Shown: positions 25,002-34,662, numbered from the stretch's first letter. The stretch is DNA of 64,000 nt from Alphaproteobacteria bacterium (GCA_019245415.1 JAFARO010000003.1:420878-484877), one strand, 5' to 3'. The notes: a model not told the origin generated them from the sequence alone. Made by a program: numbers and translations.

Positions 25002-28000
25002 CAGCCGCCGCTCATGAGCGCGGCATTGCCGCCGGCGGCGGTGGTGTTGACCGTGTAGGTGCGCTCGAGCGCGAAACGCAGCAGATAGTGCGGGCCGCCG
25101 GCCTTGGGTCCGGTACCGGACAAGCCTTCGCCGCCGAAAGGCTGCACGCCGACAACCGCGCCGATCTGGTTGCGGTTGACATAGATGTTGCCGACGCGGA
25201 CGCGCTCGCGCACGAACTGCGCCGTCTCTTCGATGCGGCTGTGGACGCCGAGCGTCAGCCCGTAGCCGGTGGCGTTGATCGCCTCGCATACCTTGTCGAG
25301 CTTGTCGCCGGAATAGCGCAGCACATGCAGCACCGGCCCGAACACTTCGCGCTTCAACTGGCCGAGAGAGGAGAGCTCGAAGGCATGCGGCGCGAAGAAC
25401 ACGCCATTGGCGCAATCCGGGCCGAGCGGCAGCTTGCGCAACAGCTTGGCCTCGCGCGTCATGCGCTCGGCATGCTCCTCCAGGCCCTGGCGCGCGGCCT
25501 CGTCGATCACCGGCCCGATGTCGGTGGAGAGCTTCATCGGGTCGCCGAGCGTGAGCTGGTCCATCGCGCCGAGGATGATCTCGATCATCTTGTCGGCGAC
25601 GTCGTCCTGGACGAACAGCACGCGCAGCGCCGAGCAGCGCTGGCCGGCGCTGTCGAAGGCGGAGGCGAGCACGTCGCGCGCCACCTGTTCCGGCAGCGCG
25701 GTCGAATCGACGATCATCGCGTTCTGGCCGCCGGTCTCCGCGACGATGGCGGGAAGCGCGCCGTCGCGGGCCGCAAGCGCGCGGTTCAAGGTGATCGCGG
25801 TCTCGGTCGAGCCGGTGAAGGCGATACCGGCGAGGCGCTCATCGGCGAGCACGATCTTGCCGATCTTGGAGCCGCGGCCCGGCAGCAGATGCAGCACGTC
25901 GCCCGGGACGCCGGCCTTGTGCATCAGCCGCACCGCCGCTGCCGCGATCAGCGGCGTGCGCTCCGCAGGCTTCGACAAGACGCTGTTCCCGGCCGCGAGC
26001 GCGCCGGCGACCTGGCCGATGAAGATTGCCAGCGGGAAATTCCAGGGCGCCACGCAGAAGAAAGGTCCGCGTCCATGCAGCGAAAGCTGATTGGACTCGC
26101 CGGTCGGGCCGGGAAGCTCGATCGGATTCTCGAACTTCTCGCGCGCCTGCGCCGCATAGTAGCGCAAGAGATCGACGGCCTCGCGCAATTCACCAAGCGC
26201 ATTGGGCAAGGTCTTGCCGCCCTCGCGCACGGCGAGCGCCATGAGCAGCGGTTTGTTCTCCTCGAAGAGATCGGCGGCGCGGTCGAGGATCTCGGCGCGG
26301 GCGACCCCTTTGCGCTCATCCCATTCGAACTGCGCGCGGGTCGCGGCGTCGAGTGCACTCCGCACGTCGTCTTCGCTGACATCCGCGACCTCGCCGATGC
26401 GGCGCGTGCGGTCGGCGGGATCGAACACGGGATGGGCATCGCGGCCGGTCTCTTTGCCGCAAACGATCGGGCCCGCACTGGCCGGCTTCTCCAGCACCGC
26501 GCGCATGGCCGCGAGCATCGGTTCGCTCATGGCCGGATCGGCCCAGACGAAGCCGGAGGAGTTCTTCCGCCCGGGCAGCATGTCCGCGGGCAGCGGGATG
26601 CGCGGATTGCGCAGCGGCGACTCCTTGGCGAGCTGGCTCACCGGGTCGGCGATGATGTCGTCCAGCGGCGCATCGCGGTCGGCCAGCCGGTTGACGAACG
26701 AGGTGTTGGCGCCGTTCTCGAGCAGGCGGCGCACCAGATAGGCGAGCAGATCCTCATGGCTTCCCACCGGCGCATAGATGCGCGTCGCCGCCTCCGGGCG
26801 GATGGCGCGATGGAGCTCGTGCAGCGCTTCTCCCATGCCATGCAGGCGCTGGAACTCGAACTCCTTGCCCCCGGCACCCAGTGCATCGATCGCCGCGACC
26901 GTGTGCGCATTGTGGGTGGCGAATTGCGGATAGAGCGCGTCGGGCGCCGCCAGCATCGTGCGCGCGCAGGCGAGATAGGACGTGTCGGTCGCGAGCTTGC
27001 GGGTGAAGACGGGATAGTCGGCGAGCCCCTGCTCCTGGCCGCGCTTGATCTCGGTGTCCCAATAGGCGCCTTTAACCAGCCGCACGGGAATGCGCCGCTT
27101 CTGGCGCCGCGCCAGATCGATCAGCCAGGCGAGCGTGGGCATGGCGCGCTTCTGATAGGCCTGCACCGCGAGCCCCAGCCCGTCCCAGGAGGGGAGCCGC
27201 TCGCCCAGCGCCTCGAAGAAGTCGAGCATCAGATCGTGGCGGTCGGATTCCTCGGCATCGATGGTGAGAGCGAGATCGGCGGCGCGTGCCTGCTCGCCGA
27301 GCTCGGCCACCAATGGCAGCAATTCGTTCATCACGCGCTCATGCTTGGCCCATTCGTAGCGCGGGTGCAGCGCGGAGAGTTTCACCGAGATGCTCGGCCG
27401 CGCGAACACGGACTGCCCGTCCTTGGGATGCGCGAGCGCGATCGCCGCCAATGCGTCGCGATAGGACTTGGCATAGCGCGCGGCGTCGTGGGCGGTGTAG
27501 GCCGCCTCGCCCAGCATGTCGAAGGAATAGCGGTAGCCCTGCTCTTCCTGTCTGCGCGCCTCCTTGAGCGCTTCCTGGATACTGCGGCCGAGGACGAACT
27601 GCGTGCCCAGAACGCGCATGGCGTATCTCACGGCTTGCCGGATGACCGGCTCGCCGGAGCGCGCCACCAGCTTCTTGAGAATCCCTTCCAGGTCCCATTT
27701 CGCGGCCTCGTCCAGCTTGACGATGCGACCGGTGAGCATCAGCGCGAAGGTCGAGGCATTGACGAAGACCGAGTCCGACTTGGCGCGGTGGCGGCTCCAA
27801 TCCGCCGAGCCGATCTTGTCCTTGATCAGCTTGTCCTGGGTTTCGGCGTCGGGGATGCGCAGCAAGGCCTCGGCCAAGCACATCAGCGCCACGCCTTCCG
27901 GCGCGGTGAGCGCATATTCCTGCATGAAGGCGTCGACGCCGCCCCGGCGCGTGCCCTCGGCGCGGATGCGGGTGACGAGATCGCGCGCCAGCGATTCCGT

Positions 28001-28114
28001 GGCCGCAGCCTCGGCGGGCGACAGACGGGCCTGGGCGATGCGCTCGGCGACGACGGTGTTTTCGTCGGCAAGGTAGGCATTGGAGATGGCTTGGCGCAGG
28101 CTCTGGGGCGGCAT
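25001..28114 (-). CDS. putA: PutA, bifunctional proline dehydrogenase / P5C dehydrogenase
   Basis: 1037 residues, the size of short (type A-like) PutA without the ribbon-helix-helix DNA-binding domain. The N-terminal half is the FAD-dependent proline dehydrogenase barrel (for example [16 protein letters not shown] and RLVKGAYWD). The C-terminal half is the aldehyde dehydrogenase with catalytic Glu in [10 protein letters not shown] and catalytic Cys in [10 protein letters not shown]. It oxidises proline to glutamate, with channelling of the intermediate. The ATG at 28114 gives the family N-terminus; the frame upstream of it is antisense to panC. It is divergent from panC over 63 bases. Confidence 0.93.
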   Translation of the reverse strand: MPPQSLRQAISNAYLADENTVVAERIAQARLSPAEAAATESLARDLVTRIRAEGTRRGGVDAFMQEYALTAPEGVALMCLAEALLRIPDAETQDKLIKDKIGSADWSRHRAKSDSVFVNASTFALMLTGRIVKLDEAAKWDLEGILKKLVARSGEPVIRQAVRYAMRVLGTQFVLGRSIQEALKEARRQEEQGYRYSFDMLGEAAYTAHDAARYAKSYRDALAAIALAHPKDGQSVFARPSISVKLSALHPRYEWAKHERVMNELLPLVAELGEQARAADLALTIDAEESDRHDLMLDFFEALGERLPSWDGLGLAVQAYQKRAMPTLAWLIDLARRQKRRIPVRLVKGAYWDTEIKRGQEQGLADYPVFTRKLATDTSYLACARTMLAAPDALYPQFATHNAHTVAAIDALGAGGKEFEFQRLHGMGEALHELHRAIRPEAATRIYAPVGSHEDLLAYLVRRLLENGANTSFVNRLADRDAPLDDIIADPVSQLAKESPLRNPRIPLPADMLPGRKNSSGFVWADPAMSEPMLAAMRAVLEKPASAGPIVCGKETGRDAHPVFDPADRTRRIGEVADVSEDDVRSALDAATRAQFEWDERKGVARAEILDRAADLFEENKPLLMALAVREGGKTLPNALGELREAVDLLRYYAAQAREKFENPIELPGPTGESNQLSLHGRGPFFCVAPWNFPLAIFIGQVAGALAAGNSVLSKPAERTPLIAAAAVRLMHKAGVPGDVLHLLPGRGSKIGKIVLADERLAGIAFTGSTETAITLNRALAARDGALPAIVAETGGQNAMIVDSTALPEQVARDVLASAFDSAGQRCSALRVLFVQDDVADKMIEIILGAMDQLTLGDPMKLSTDIGPVIDEAARQGLEEHAERMTREAKLLRKLPLGPDCANGVFFAPHAFELSSLGQLKREVFGPVLHVLRYSGDKLDKVCEAINATGYGLTLGVHSRIEETAQFVRERVRVGNIYVNRNQIGAVVGVQPFGGEGLSGTGPKAGGPHYLLRFALERTYTVNTTAAGGNAALMSGG

Positions 28115-28177
28115 GAAGGGATCCCGGTTGCGGTACGATGCTAGCGCGGGCGGCGTCCGCGACGCTATGTTGGCCGC

Positions 28178-28984
28178 ATGGAATCCGCCGAAATCGTCCC
28201 GACTGTCAATGCGCTTCGGGCTCGGGTCGCACAGTGGCGGCAGGCAGGCGCGCGCGTCGGGCTGGTGCCGACCATGGGCGCGCTCCATGCCGGGCACCTG
28301 TCGCTGGTCGAGGAGATACGAAAGCGCTCGGACAAGGTCGTCGTCAGCATCTTTGTGAACCCCGCTCAATTCGCCCCGCACGAAGATTTCGACCGCTACC
28401 CGCGCACGCTCGACGCCGACGTCGCACGGCTCGCGGCCGGCACCGAGCTGGTCTTTGCGCCCAGCGTGCGCGAAATGTATCCGGAGGGTTTCGCCAGCCG
28501 GATCGAGGTGGGCGGCCCCGCGTCCGGGCTCGAGACCGACTTCCGGCCGCACTTCTTTGCCGGCGTGGCTACGGTGGTGGCGAAGCTCCTGATCGCGGCC
28601 ATGCCCGACGTCGCGATCTTCGGCGAGAAGGACTATCAGCAGCTCCTGGTGATCCGCCGCCTCGTCGCCGATCTGGCGCTGCCGGTCGAGATCGTGGGCG
28701 CGCCGACCTTGCGCGAACCCGACGGGCTGGCGATGTCCTCGCGCAACGCGTATCTCGGCCCGCGCGAGCGCGCGATCGCCGGGCGGCTCAACGCGGTCCT
28801 GCGCGACGCCGCGAGCGAAGAAGCCGCCACGCGCGATCTGCTCGCCGCCGGTTTCGACCGCGTCGACTACGTCGCGATACGCGACGCCGCGACCCTCGGC
28901 GCGCCGTCAGAAGGCCCCAAGCGCATCCTCGCCGCCGTGCGCGTCGGCACGACGCGGCTGATCGACAATATGGCGGTGCCGTGA
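28178..28984 (+). CDS. panC: Pantothenate synthetase
   Basis: 268-residue enzyme that joins pantoate and beta-alanine with ATP to make pantothenate (vitamin B5, CoA precursor). The nucleotidyl-transferase motif is TMGALHAGHLSLV (HxGH), followed by FVNPAQF, FGEKDYQQL and the KMSKS-like MSSRN. Length and motif order are normal. panB is not adjacent. The stop overlaps the GTG start of the next gene. Confidence 0.94.
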   Translation: MESAEIVPTVNALRARVAQWRQAGARVGLVPTMGALHAGHLSLVEEIRKRSDKVVVSIFVNPAQFAPHEDFDRYPRTLDADVARLAAGTELVFAPSVREMYPEGFASRIEVGGPASGLETDFRPHFFAGVATVVAKLLIAAMPDVAIFGEKDYQQLLVIRRLVADLALPVEIVGAPTLREPDGLAMSSRNAYLGPRERAIAGRLNAVLRDAASEEAATRDLLAAGFDRVDYVAIRDAATLGAPSEGPKRILAAVRVGTTRLIDNMAVP

Positions 28985-29643
28985 ACGACAATGTCGCCAA
29001 GAACCTCGAGCGCTGGGACCGCACGCACGACTGGCGCGCCGATGGCGATGAGTGGAATCGTCAGGCTGCTGCCTGCGGCATCGACTATGCATCTTGGAAG
29101 CAGTCGCTGGTGGATCACCTGATCGCGCCCCATGCAGCGCCGGGCCGGCACGCGTTGGAAATCGCGCCGGGGCATGGACGCTGGACCGAGTATCTGGCGG
29201 CGCTTTTCGGCCACGTCACCGCGGTCGACCTCAGCCCCTCCTGCATCGCCTTCTGCCGCCAGCGTTTCGCGAGCCGGACGAACATCGACTTCGCCGTCAC
29301 GGACGGAGTGTCGCTGCCGGATGTCGAAGCGGATTTCGTATTCTCATTCGACGCCTTCGTCCACATGGACCGAGGCGTGATCGGCGCGTACCTCAAGGAA
29401 ATCGCGCGCGTGCTGCGCTCCCGCGCAAGCGCGGTCCTTCATCATTCCAATGTCGCGGACTTCGACGCGCACGACCAGGAACGTGCACAGGGTTGGCGCG
29501 CGCCGATGACGGCCCAACTGTTCGCGAGCCTTGCGGACGAGGCCGGGCTGGAGGTCGTCTCGCAACGCGTTTTCTGGGACGAGAAGAACAGGATCGGCGT
29601 GCCGCGGCTCGGCGACCGGATCAGCGAGCTCAGGAAGCCCTAG
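28981..29643 (+). CDS. Class I SAM-dependent methyltransferase
   Basis: 220-residue protein with a Rossmann-type SAM site: LEIAPGHGRWTEYLA (motif I), VTAVDLSPSCI (acidic end of strand 2) and FVFSFDAFVHMD. It begins with GTG overlapping the panC stop (GTGA), so it is translationally coupled. The substrate is unknown; similar proteins are often annotated as biotin- or sugar-related methyltransferases, without good support here. Confidence 0.75.
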   Translation: MNDNVAKNLERWDRTHDWRADGDEWNRQAAACGIDYASWKQSLVDHLIAPHAAPGRHALEIAPGHGRWTEYLAALFGHVTAVDLSPSCIAFCRQRFASRTNIDFAVTDGVSLPDVEADFVFSFDAFVHMDRGVIGAYLKEIARVLRSRASAVLHHSNVADFDAHDQERAQGWRAPMTAQLFASLADEAGLEVVSQRVFWDEKNRIGVPRLGDRISELRKP

Positions 29644-29708
29644 CTCGGCCAGATCGAGAACTGATTCCCAGCCTCGCGGCAGGCAAATTCTCATTGACCG
29701 ATCGAGAA

Positions 29709-30287
29709 CTAATGGTCGTGCCCGAAAATCACGAATGAGCCGTTTGTTCTTGCGGCATCGGGAGGAAGGGCGGAATGGATCGCGGCGACGATGTCATGAT
29801 CATTCGGCGCAAACCGGCTGAAAGCGACCAGTCGTGAACCGGAGACCACTTCGTCCTCTTCAAAGGTCCCGGGGCTAAGCCACTTTAGCTGGTCGTACCG
29901 TTCGGAACGCCACAGCGCCGCGGCGGAGTTGCGCAGCCGCTCCAATGCGCTGGGGTCCACAGTTCCAAGAAGGCTCGTCGTTGTTTTCCAGCTGCCGGTG
30001 CTGTCTGAAATTGCTTCGTACTTGGTGATTTCCCCGGTGTCGAGATTGACCATCCAAGTGTCGACCCGGCTCGCAAACTCGCCGGTAAAGCCGAAAATAA
30101 TCGCTCGCTTGGGCAGCGCAAATGGCAGGAACTCTTGTACCGACTTTGATGAAACGCACCGACGGCACTGTTCGCCAAGGATGGTGGACCAACTAGAGGC
30201 AACATCGGATTGCGTGCCGCCGGCACTCGGATGCTGAGCGCAGCCACATATAACGAGTGCCGCGGCAAGAATGACGGTTATTCTCAT
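29709..30287 (-). CDS. Lipoprotein of unknown function
   Basis: 192 residues with a lipoprotein signal peptide: MRITVILAAALVICGC, lipobox VICGC, so Cys16 is the acylation site. The mature part has two more cysteines (EQCRRC) and predicted beta-strands (IIFGFTGEFA, TWMVNLDTGEITKY) but no family was recognised. Codon use is less GC rich than in neighbours, suggesting acquisition or weak constraint. It lies between the methyltransferase and DUF1489, in its own unit. Confidence 0.62.
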   Translation of the reverse strand: MRITVILAAALVICGCAQHPSAGGTQSDVASSWSTILGEQCRRCVSSKSVQEFLPFALPKRAIIFGFTGEFASRVDTWMVNLDTGEITKYEAISDSTGSWKTTTSLLGTVDPSALERLRNSAAALWRSERYDQLKWLSPGTFEEDEVVSGSRLVAFSRFAPNDHDIVAAIHSALPPDAARTNGSFVIFGHDH

Positions 30288-30320
30288 ATACGGGACAATA
30301 TCGCAAGCGCGAAGGTGCGG

Positions 30321-30749
30321 TCAAAGCAACCCCAGTTCCGAGAGCTCCATCTTGAGCTTCTCCGGCAGATTGCCCGCCTTGATGTCGCGGATGTCGGGCG
30401 GGGCGTCCTTGGGGTCGAAATAGCGCCAGCCTTGGAACGGACGGTGGCGGCGGCGCATCACAGCGATCAGCCTGGGCTCATAGACGAGCGCGCAATGCGG
30501 CGTGCCGCCCTTCTTCACCGGCTTCAGCGCGAGCAGTTTCTGGCGCGCCGCGATCTGGCCCTTGATCACCCAATAGAGCGAGCCGCCGTCGAGAACCTCG
30601 TCCGCGCGCTTGGGCGTCATGCGGGTGACGTGCTGCAGCACGAGGGGCTGCTTCTTCTTGCGCTTCTCGGCCAGGCGCTGCTTCTGCCACTGCGCCAACT
30701 CCTCGAGCGAATCCACGCCGACGCAGAGCTTGATGATGTGCAGCGTCAT
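30321..30749 (-). CDS. DUF1489 family protein
   Basis: 142-residue soluble protein of DUF1489, a conserved family of alphaproteobacteria. The N-terminal LHIIKLCVGVDS, RMTPKRADEVLDGGSLYWVIKGQI and CALVYEPRLI segments are typical. Function is not established. The first codons overlap the left end of repeat B3 (30744-30880), so the palindrome directly covers the translation start and any ribosome site. Confidence 0.85.
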   Translation of the reverse strand: MTLHIIKLCVGVDSLEELAQWQKQRLAEKRKKKQPLVLQHVTRMTPKRADEVLDGGSLYWVIKGQIAARQKLLALKPVKKGGTPHCALVYEPRLIAVMRRRHRPFQGWRYFDPKDAPPDIRDIKAGNLPEKLKMELSELGLL

Positions 30750-30880
30750 CCTTCGAGGCCCGCCCGCGTCTTTCGTCTCGCCCGCGCGTCATGCTGAGGT
30801 GCGAGCGCAGCGAGCCTCGAAGCACGCGCGGGCTCGCCCGGGAGGCTCCCGTACAGGCGGGCGGGCACCTCAGGATGACG
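30744..30880. repeat. Dispersed palindromic repeat, family B, copy 3
   Basis: 137-base compound copy, from CGTCATCCTTCGAGGCCCGC to GGGCACCTCAGGATGACG, with an extra internal GCCCGGGAGGCTCCC segment. Its left end contains the reverse complement of the DUF1489 ATG; its right end is 15 bases after the mccA stop. Confidence 0.85.
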
Positions 30881-30894
30881 CACTCTGTTCGAAA

Positions 30895-32778
30895 TCATGC
30901 CGCCTCTTTGGCGAAACGCACGACGACGGTGCCCTCGGCCACCTGGTCGCCGGCCACCACCTGCACCGCTTCCACCGTCGCTTCGGCCGGAGCGGCGAGC
31001 GTGTGCTCCATCTTCATCGCTTCCAGCACGGCCAGCGGCTGGCCCTTCTTCACGCGCTCGCCTTCCTTGACCAGGATCTGGACGATCTTGCCGGGCATCG
31101 GCGTGGCGATGCGGTCGGAGGCGACGCCGTGGCTCCCGGCGCTCTCCATCGGATCGTAAAGTTTGAGCACGAAGGTCTCGCCATCGCGCATGGCGGCAAG
31201 GTCGCCGTTCTGGAGACGCATGACGTCGATGCCTTCGGGCGCCCCCGCCGCGATCGGCACCGCGACACGTTCGTCGGCAATGACGAACTCGATCGCCTGC
31301 CGCGAAACTCCGCCGAGGCGAAAGCCGTCGCGCGCGTCCCACGGGTCCGCCGAGCGCTTGTGCTCCTGGGCGAGGAACTGCGTCGCGGCGGCAAGCACAT
31401 CGTCGTCCGGCTCGCGTGCCGGCAGCAGCGCGTCCAGATGCCGCTCGATGAAGCCGGTATCGATCTCGCCGGCGAGAAAATCCGGCGCCTGCAGCGCGCG
31501 GATCAGGAAGGCGTTGTTGGTGCGCAGGCCCGCGACCTGGGTCTGCTTGAGCGCCCCAGCCAGCTTCGCCGCCGCGCTCTTCCGCGAGCCGTCATGGGCG
31601 ATCACCTTGGCGATCATCGGATCGTAGTATGGCGTCACCGCGTCGCCTTCGCGCACGCCGCTGTCGACGCGCACGCCAGCCGGCAATCGAAGCCGTTCCA
31701 GAGTTCCAATGCTCGGCAAGAAGCCTGTCGCGGGGTCTTCCGCATAGAGCCGCGCTTCGATGGCGTGGCCGTGGATGCGGATGTCGGTCTGCATGGCGGG
31801 AAGCTTCTCGCCGTCGGCGACGCGCAGTTGCCACTCCACCAGATCGAAGCCGGTGATCGCCTCGGTCACGGGATGCTCCACCTGGAGGCGGGTGTTCATC
31901 TCCATGAACCAGAAGCGGTCCGGCTTGAGGCCTTGCGATGCATCGGCGATGAACTCGACGGTGCCGGCGCCACTGTAGCCCACTGCGAGCGCGGCCTTGA
32001 CCGCCGCCGCGCCCATCGCCGCGCGCATTTCGGCCGGCATGCCGGGGGCCGGGGCCTCCTCGATCACCTTCTGGTGCCGGCGCTGAAGCGAGCAGTCGCG
32101 CTCGAAGAGATGCACCGCATTGCCGTGATTGTCGGCGAACACCTGCACCTCGATATGGCGCGGGCGCGCGACATATTTCTCGATCAGCACATTGTCGTCG
32201 CCGAAGGCGGATTTGGCCTCGCGCTTGGCGGAGTCGAGCGCCGCGGCGAAATCGGCCGCGCGCTCCACTTTGCGCATGCCTTTGCCGCCGCCGCCGGCGA
32301 CGGCCTTGATCAGCACCGGATAGCCGATTTTGTCCGCCTCCTGCGCCAGGCGCTTGGGCGACTGGTCCTCGCCGAGATAGCCGGGCACCACCGCGACGCC
32401 AGCCTTCGTCATCAGCGCCTTGGCGCGGTCCTTGAGCCCCATGGCGCGGATCGCGCCGGGGGGCGGGCCGACGAAGGTCACCCCCGCGCGCGCGCAGCCT
32501 TCCGCAAATTCGGCGTTCTCCGACAGGAAGCCGTAGCCCGGATGGATCGCTTGCGCGCCTGTCGCTTTCGCCGCTTCAAGAATCAAATCGCCGCGCAGAT
32601 AGGATTCGCGCGCGGGGGCGGGCCCCAGGCGCACCGCCTTGTCCGCCATCGCCACATGCGCGGCGTCCTTGTCGGCATCGGAATAGACGGCGACGGTCGC
32701 GACCCCGAGCCGCCTGGCCGTGCGCATGACGCGGCAGGCGATCTCTGCGCGATTGGCGATCAGAAGTGCGGAGAACAT
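30895..32778 (-). CDS. mccA: Biotin-carrying alpha subunit, methylcrotonyl-CoA carboxylase
   Basis: 627 residues with biotin carboxylase N-domain (LLIANRAEIACRVMRTARRLG), ATP-grasp domain with GGGGKGM, the carboxylase C-domain, and a C-terminal biotinyl domain with the attachment lysine in EAMKMEHT. Acyl-CoA specificity is set by the partner beta subunit; the leucine-pathway partner mccB lies at 36802 on the same strand, which favours methylcrotonyl-CoA over propionyl-CoA, and a separate pccA is at 53185. It carboxylates 3-methylcrotonyl-CoA in leucine breakdown. Repeat B3 lies just downstream. Confidence 0.85.
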   Translation of the reverse strand: MFSALLIANRAEIACRVMRTARRLGVATVAVYSDADKDAAHVAMADKAVRLGPAPARESYLRGDLILEAAKATGAQAIHPGYGFLSENAEFAEGCARAGVTFVGPPPGAIRAMGLKDRAKALMTKAGVAVVPGYLGEDQSPKRLAQEADKIGYPVLIKAVAGGGGKGMRKVERAADFAAALDSAKREAKSAFGDDNVLIEKYVARPRHIEVQVFADNHGNAVHLFERDCSLQRRHQKVIEEAPAPGMPAEMRAAMGAAAVKAALAVGYSGAGTVEFIADASQGLKPDRFWFMEMNTRLQVEHPVTEAITGFDLVEWQLRVADGEKLPAMQTDIRIHGHAIEARLYAEDPATGFLPSIGTLERLRLPAGVRVDSGVREGDAVTPYYDPMIAKVIAHDGSRKSAAAKLAGALKQTQVAGLRTNNAFLIRALQAPDFLAGEIDTGFIERHLDALLPAREPDDDVLAAATQFLAQEHKRSADPWDARDGFRLGGVSRQAIEFVIADERVAVPIAAGAPEGIDVMRLQNGDLAAMRDGETFVLKLYDPMESAGSHGVASDRIATPMPGKIVQILVKEGERVKKGQPLAVLEAMKMEHTLAAPAEATVEAVQVVAGDQVAEGTVVVRFAKEAA

Positions 32779-32837
32779 GGCGAACGGCAGGCGGCGGTTG
32801 TCCCGCCGCCTGCTTTAGCCTGTCGCAAGCGCGCGCG

Positions 32838-33158
32838 CTATCCCCGCACGCCGCTGATGATCGATCGCACGACATAGACCAGCGCGATGACCAGCAGGAA
32901 CGCGAAGTAAAGCGCGACGAAGAAATGGCCGAAGGCGCGGTCCATCACCGGCATCGCGAAAGGCTGGTGCTGGAACACCACCGGCCACAGCACGTCGACC
33001 GCGATATAGGCGACCGCGCCCGCCAGCGCGCCGGCGATCACCGAGACGACGCTCGAGGCCATGAAGCCTATGAGCAGCGCGATGATCACGAGCTGGATGG
33101 TGTTGATGTGGTGCAGGCCATCGCGGATGATGGCCCACCAGGTGTCGAGAAGCTCCAT
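32838..33158 (-). CDS. Small membrane protein, paired with the next gene
   Basis: 106 residues with three hydrophobic segments (about 20-37, 38-60, 78-102). It begins MELLDTWWAIIRDGLHHINT, an amphipathic N-terminus, and ends with a short basic tail. No family was recognised. It follows the 123-residue membrane protein by 21 bases on the same strand and precedes mccA by 59 bases, so all three may share a transcript. Confidence 0.62.
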   Translation of the reverse strand: MELLDTWWAIIRDGLHHINTIQLVIIALLIGFMASSVVSVIAGALAGAVAYIAVDVLWPVVFQHQPFAMPVMDRAFGHFFVALYFAFLLVIALVYVVRSIISGVRG

Positions 33159-33179
33159 TTTAGTCCCCCTTGCGCAGCC

Positions 33180-33551
33180 CTAATGGTGGGCGTGAGCCGC
33201 GCCGCCGCCCTTGGTCAGGAACTGCGTCTTGAGCACGAAGAACACCGCGATCGCGACCAGATAGCCGAGATAGAGCGCCGCCGCGGTCTTCCAATAGCTG
33301 AGCTCGAGCAAGTCAGGCGGCAGCTGGAAGTTGCGCTCGTTGACCAGGAACGGCAGCAGCACAACCGCGATCAGGTGAGCGATGGTGGCGAAGAAGGCGG
33401 AAGCCCAGATGCCCTTCCATTCGGACAGGTGGTAGGCGGCATAGGCGGCGATCACCAGGCCCAGCACACCGTTAACATGGGAAAAGCCTTCGCGTAGGCC
33501 GTCGCGGAAAAAGGCAAGGATGTCATGGAGATAGTAAGCAAAATCGTGCAC
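33180..33551 (-). CDS. Small membrane protein with His-rich tail
   Basis: 123 residues with about three membrane segments and an N-terminal amphipathic part (HDILAFFRDGLREGFSHVNGV) that resembles the start of the downstream protein (WWAIIRDGLHHINTI), suggesting the two are distant paralogues acting together. The C-terminus is Gly/Ala/His rich (GGGAAHAHH). Function is unknown. It is the first gene of the run toward mccA; repeat D2 lies about 100 bases upstream. Confidence 0.62.
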   Translation of the reverse strand: MHDFAYYLHDILAFFRDGLREGFSHVNGVLGLVIAAYAAYHLSEWKGIWASAFFATIAHLIAVVLLPFLVNERNFQLPPDLLELSYWKTAAALYLGYLVAIAVFFVLKTQFLTKGGGAAHAHH

Positions 33552-33969
33552 GGTTCCCTCCCGTTGCGTTAACCAATATCAGCAAAACGCACGAATGTGG
33601 CATTTGTTCGCGGGGGGAAGAGCGAATCCGTTCCTATGCGCGTACTCGTCCTCCCCCGTTTCCGGGGGAGGTGGATCGGCGCGTCGGCGCCGAGACGGAG
33701 GGGGCCTGCCGCTTGCACCCCTCCGCCTCGCTATGCTCGGCACCTCCCCCGCAAGCGGGGGAGGATAAGACGCGCAAGCATCGGCGACCGCAGCATTGCC
33801 CGCATCGCCGCCGACTCATCGCGACCGCAACTCTGTTGGGCGCCGTCCTGATGTGGCGCATGGGCAGCCACTGGTATCCGGTTGCGCTCGTGCTTATTTC
33901 GGTACCATGTTCGCTGTTGGGCGGGCGCCTTGCGGGCGCCGGGCACTGATTCTCTAGAGGAGCTGTCGC
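33552..33969. other. Intergenic region holding repeat D2 and a possible remnant frame
   Basis: A 418-base gap between divergent genes. It holds repeat D2 (33649-33765). To the right, a plus-strand frame from a TTG at 33836 to 33949 would give a 37-residue hydrophobic peptide (MWRMGSHWYPVALVLISVP inside), with no ribosome site. It may be the tail of a membrane-protein gene broken by the repeat, or chance. The last 20 bases hold the AGAGGAG ribosome site of lemA. Confidence 0.35.
33649..33765. repeat. Dispersed palindromic repeat, family D, doublet 2
   Basis: Two inverted family-D units: left CCTCCCCCGTTTCCGGGGG AGG followed by a GCGCGTCGGCGC hairpin and GACGGAGGGGG; right CCCCTCCGCCTCGCTATGC then CACCTCCCCCGCAAGCGGGG GAGG. 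The right unit read on the minus strand matches the left unit of doublet 1 closely. Confidence 0.85.
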
Positions 33970-34530
33970 ATGCTCATTCTGCTGATCGTCGTTGCCGTCC
34001 TCATGCTGTTCGCGGTCTTCGCCTACAACCGGCTGGTGAGGTTGCGCCAGGCCTGGAAGCAGGCCTTCGCCGACATCGACGTGCAGCTCAAGCAGCGCCA
34101 GGACCTGGTGCCGAACCTGGTCGAGACCGTGAAGGGCTATGCCGCGCATGAGAGCGGCGTCTTCACGGAAGTGACGCAGGCGCGCGCCGCGGCGATGGGC
34201 GCCACCAGCGTCGGCGAAAAGAGCGCGGCCGAGGGTGCGCTGTCGGGTGCGCTCGGCCGGTTGTTCGCCGTGGCGGAGAACTATCCGCAGCTGAAGGCCA
34301 ACGACAACTTCCTGCGCCTGCAGGACGAGCTCAACGACATCGAGAACAAGATCGCTGCCGCGCGCCGCTTCATGAACAGCGCGGTCGCCGAATACAACGG
34401 CGCCATCCAGCAATTCCCCGCCGTGCTGATCGCCGGACCCTTCGGTTTCCAGCCGGCGGAGATGTTCGCGCTCGACGCGGGCGAACGCGCCGAGACGAAG
34501 AATGCGCCGAAGGTGAGTTTTGGGGGTTAG
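33970..34530 (+). CDS. lemA: LemA family protein
   Basis: 186 residues: one N-terminal membrane segment (about 2-20), then the LemA helical bundle with the conserved RLRQAWKQAFADIDVQLKQR, DLVPNLVETVKGYAAHE, and the ENYPQLKAN and EYN-x6-FPAVL segments. In bacteria lemA commonly precedes a membrane protease or TPM-domain gene, as here, where an M48 peptidase follows after repeat B4. Role unknown, probably envelope maintenance. AGGAG lies 7 bases before the ATG. Confidence 0.92.
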   Translation: MLILLIVVAVLMLFAVFAYNRLVRLRQAWKQAFADIDVQLKQRQDLVPNLVETVKGYAAHESGVFTEVTQARAAAMGATSVGEKSAAEGALSGALGRLFAVAENYPQLKANDNFLRLQDELNDIENKIAAARRFMNSAVAEYNGAIQQFPAVLIAGPFGFQPAEMFALDAGERAETKNAPKVSFGG

Positions 34531-34532
34531 GG

Positions 34533-34618
34533 CGTCATCCTTCGAGGCCTGCCCGCGTCATGCTGAGGAGCGAGCGAAGCGAGCCTCGAAGCACGCGGGC
34601 GGGCACCTCAGGATGACG
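34533..34618. repeat. Dispersed palindromic repeat, family B, copy 4
   Basis: 86-base single-unit copy from CGTCATCCTTCGAGGCCTGC to GGCACCTCAGGATGACG, with the internal palindrome GCGAAGCGAGC. It is inserted 2 bases after the lemA stop and 44 bases before the M48 start, so it separates a gene pair that is normally adjacent. Confidence 0.86.
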
Positions 34619-34662
34619 CGCACTATGGCGACGAAGGGCAATTCGGAATCTGGGCATTAATT

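Noticed and set aside
25088..28144. Plus-strand frame of over 1000 codons opposite putA
   Set aside because: Antisense to PutA throughout, with typical mirror-frame amino-acid bias.
30610..32877. Plus-strand frame of 755 codons opposite mccA
   Set aside because: Antisense shadow of the biotin carboxylase gene; its N-terminal part also crosses a palindromic repeat.
33836..33949. Short hydrophobic frame to the right of repeat D2
   Set aside because: TTG start without ribosome site, and part of the longer frame is repeat DNA; may be a remnant, not counted as a gene.
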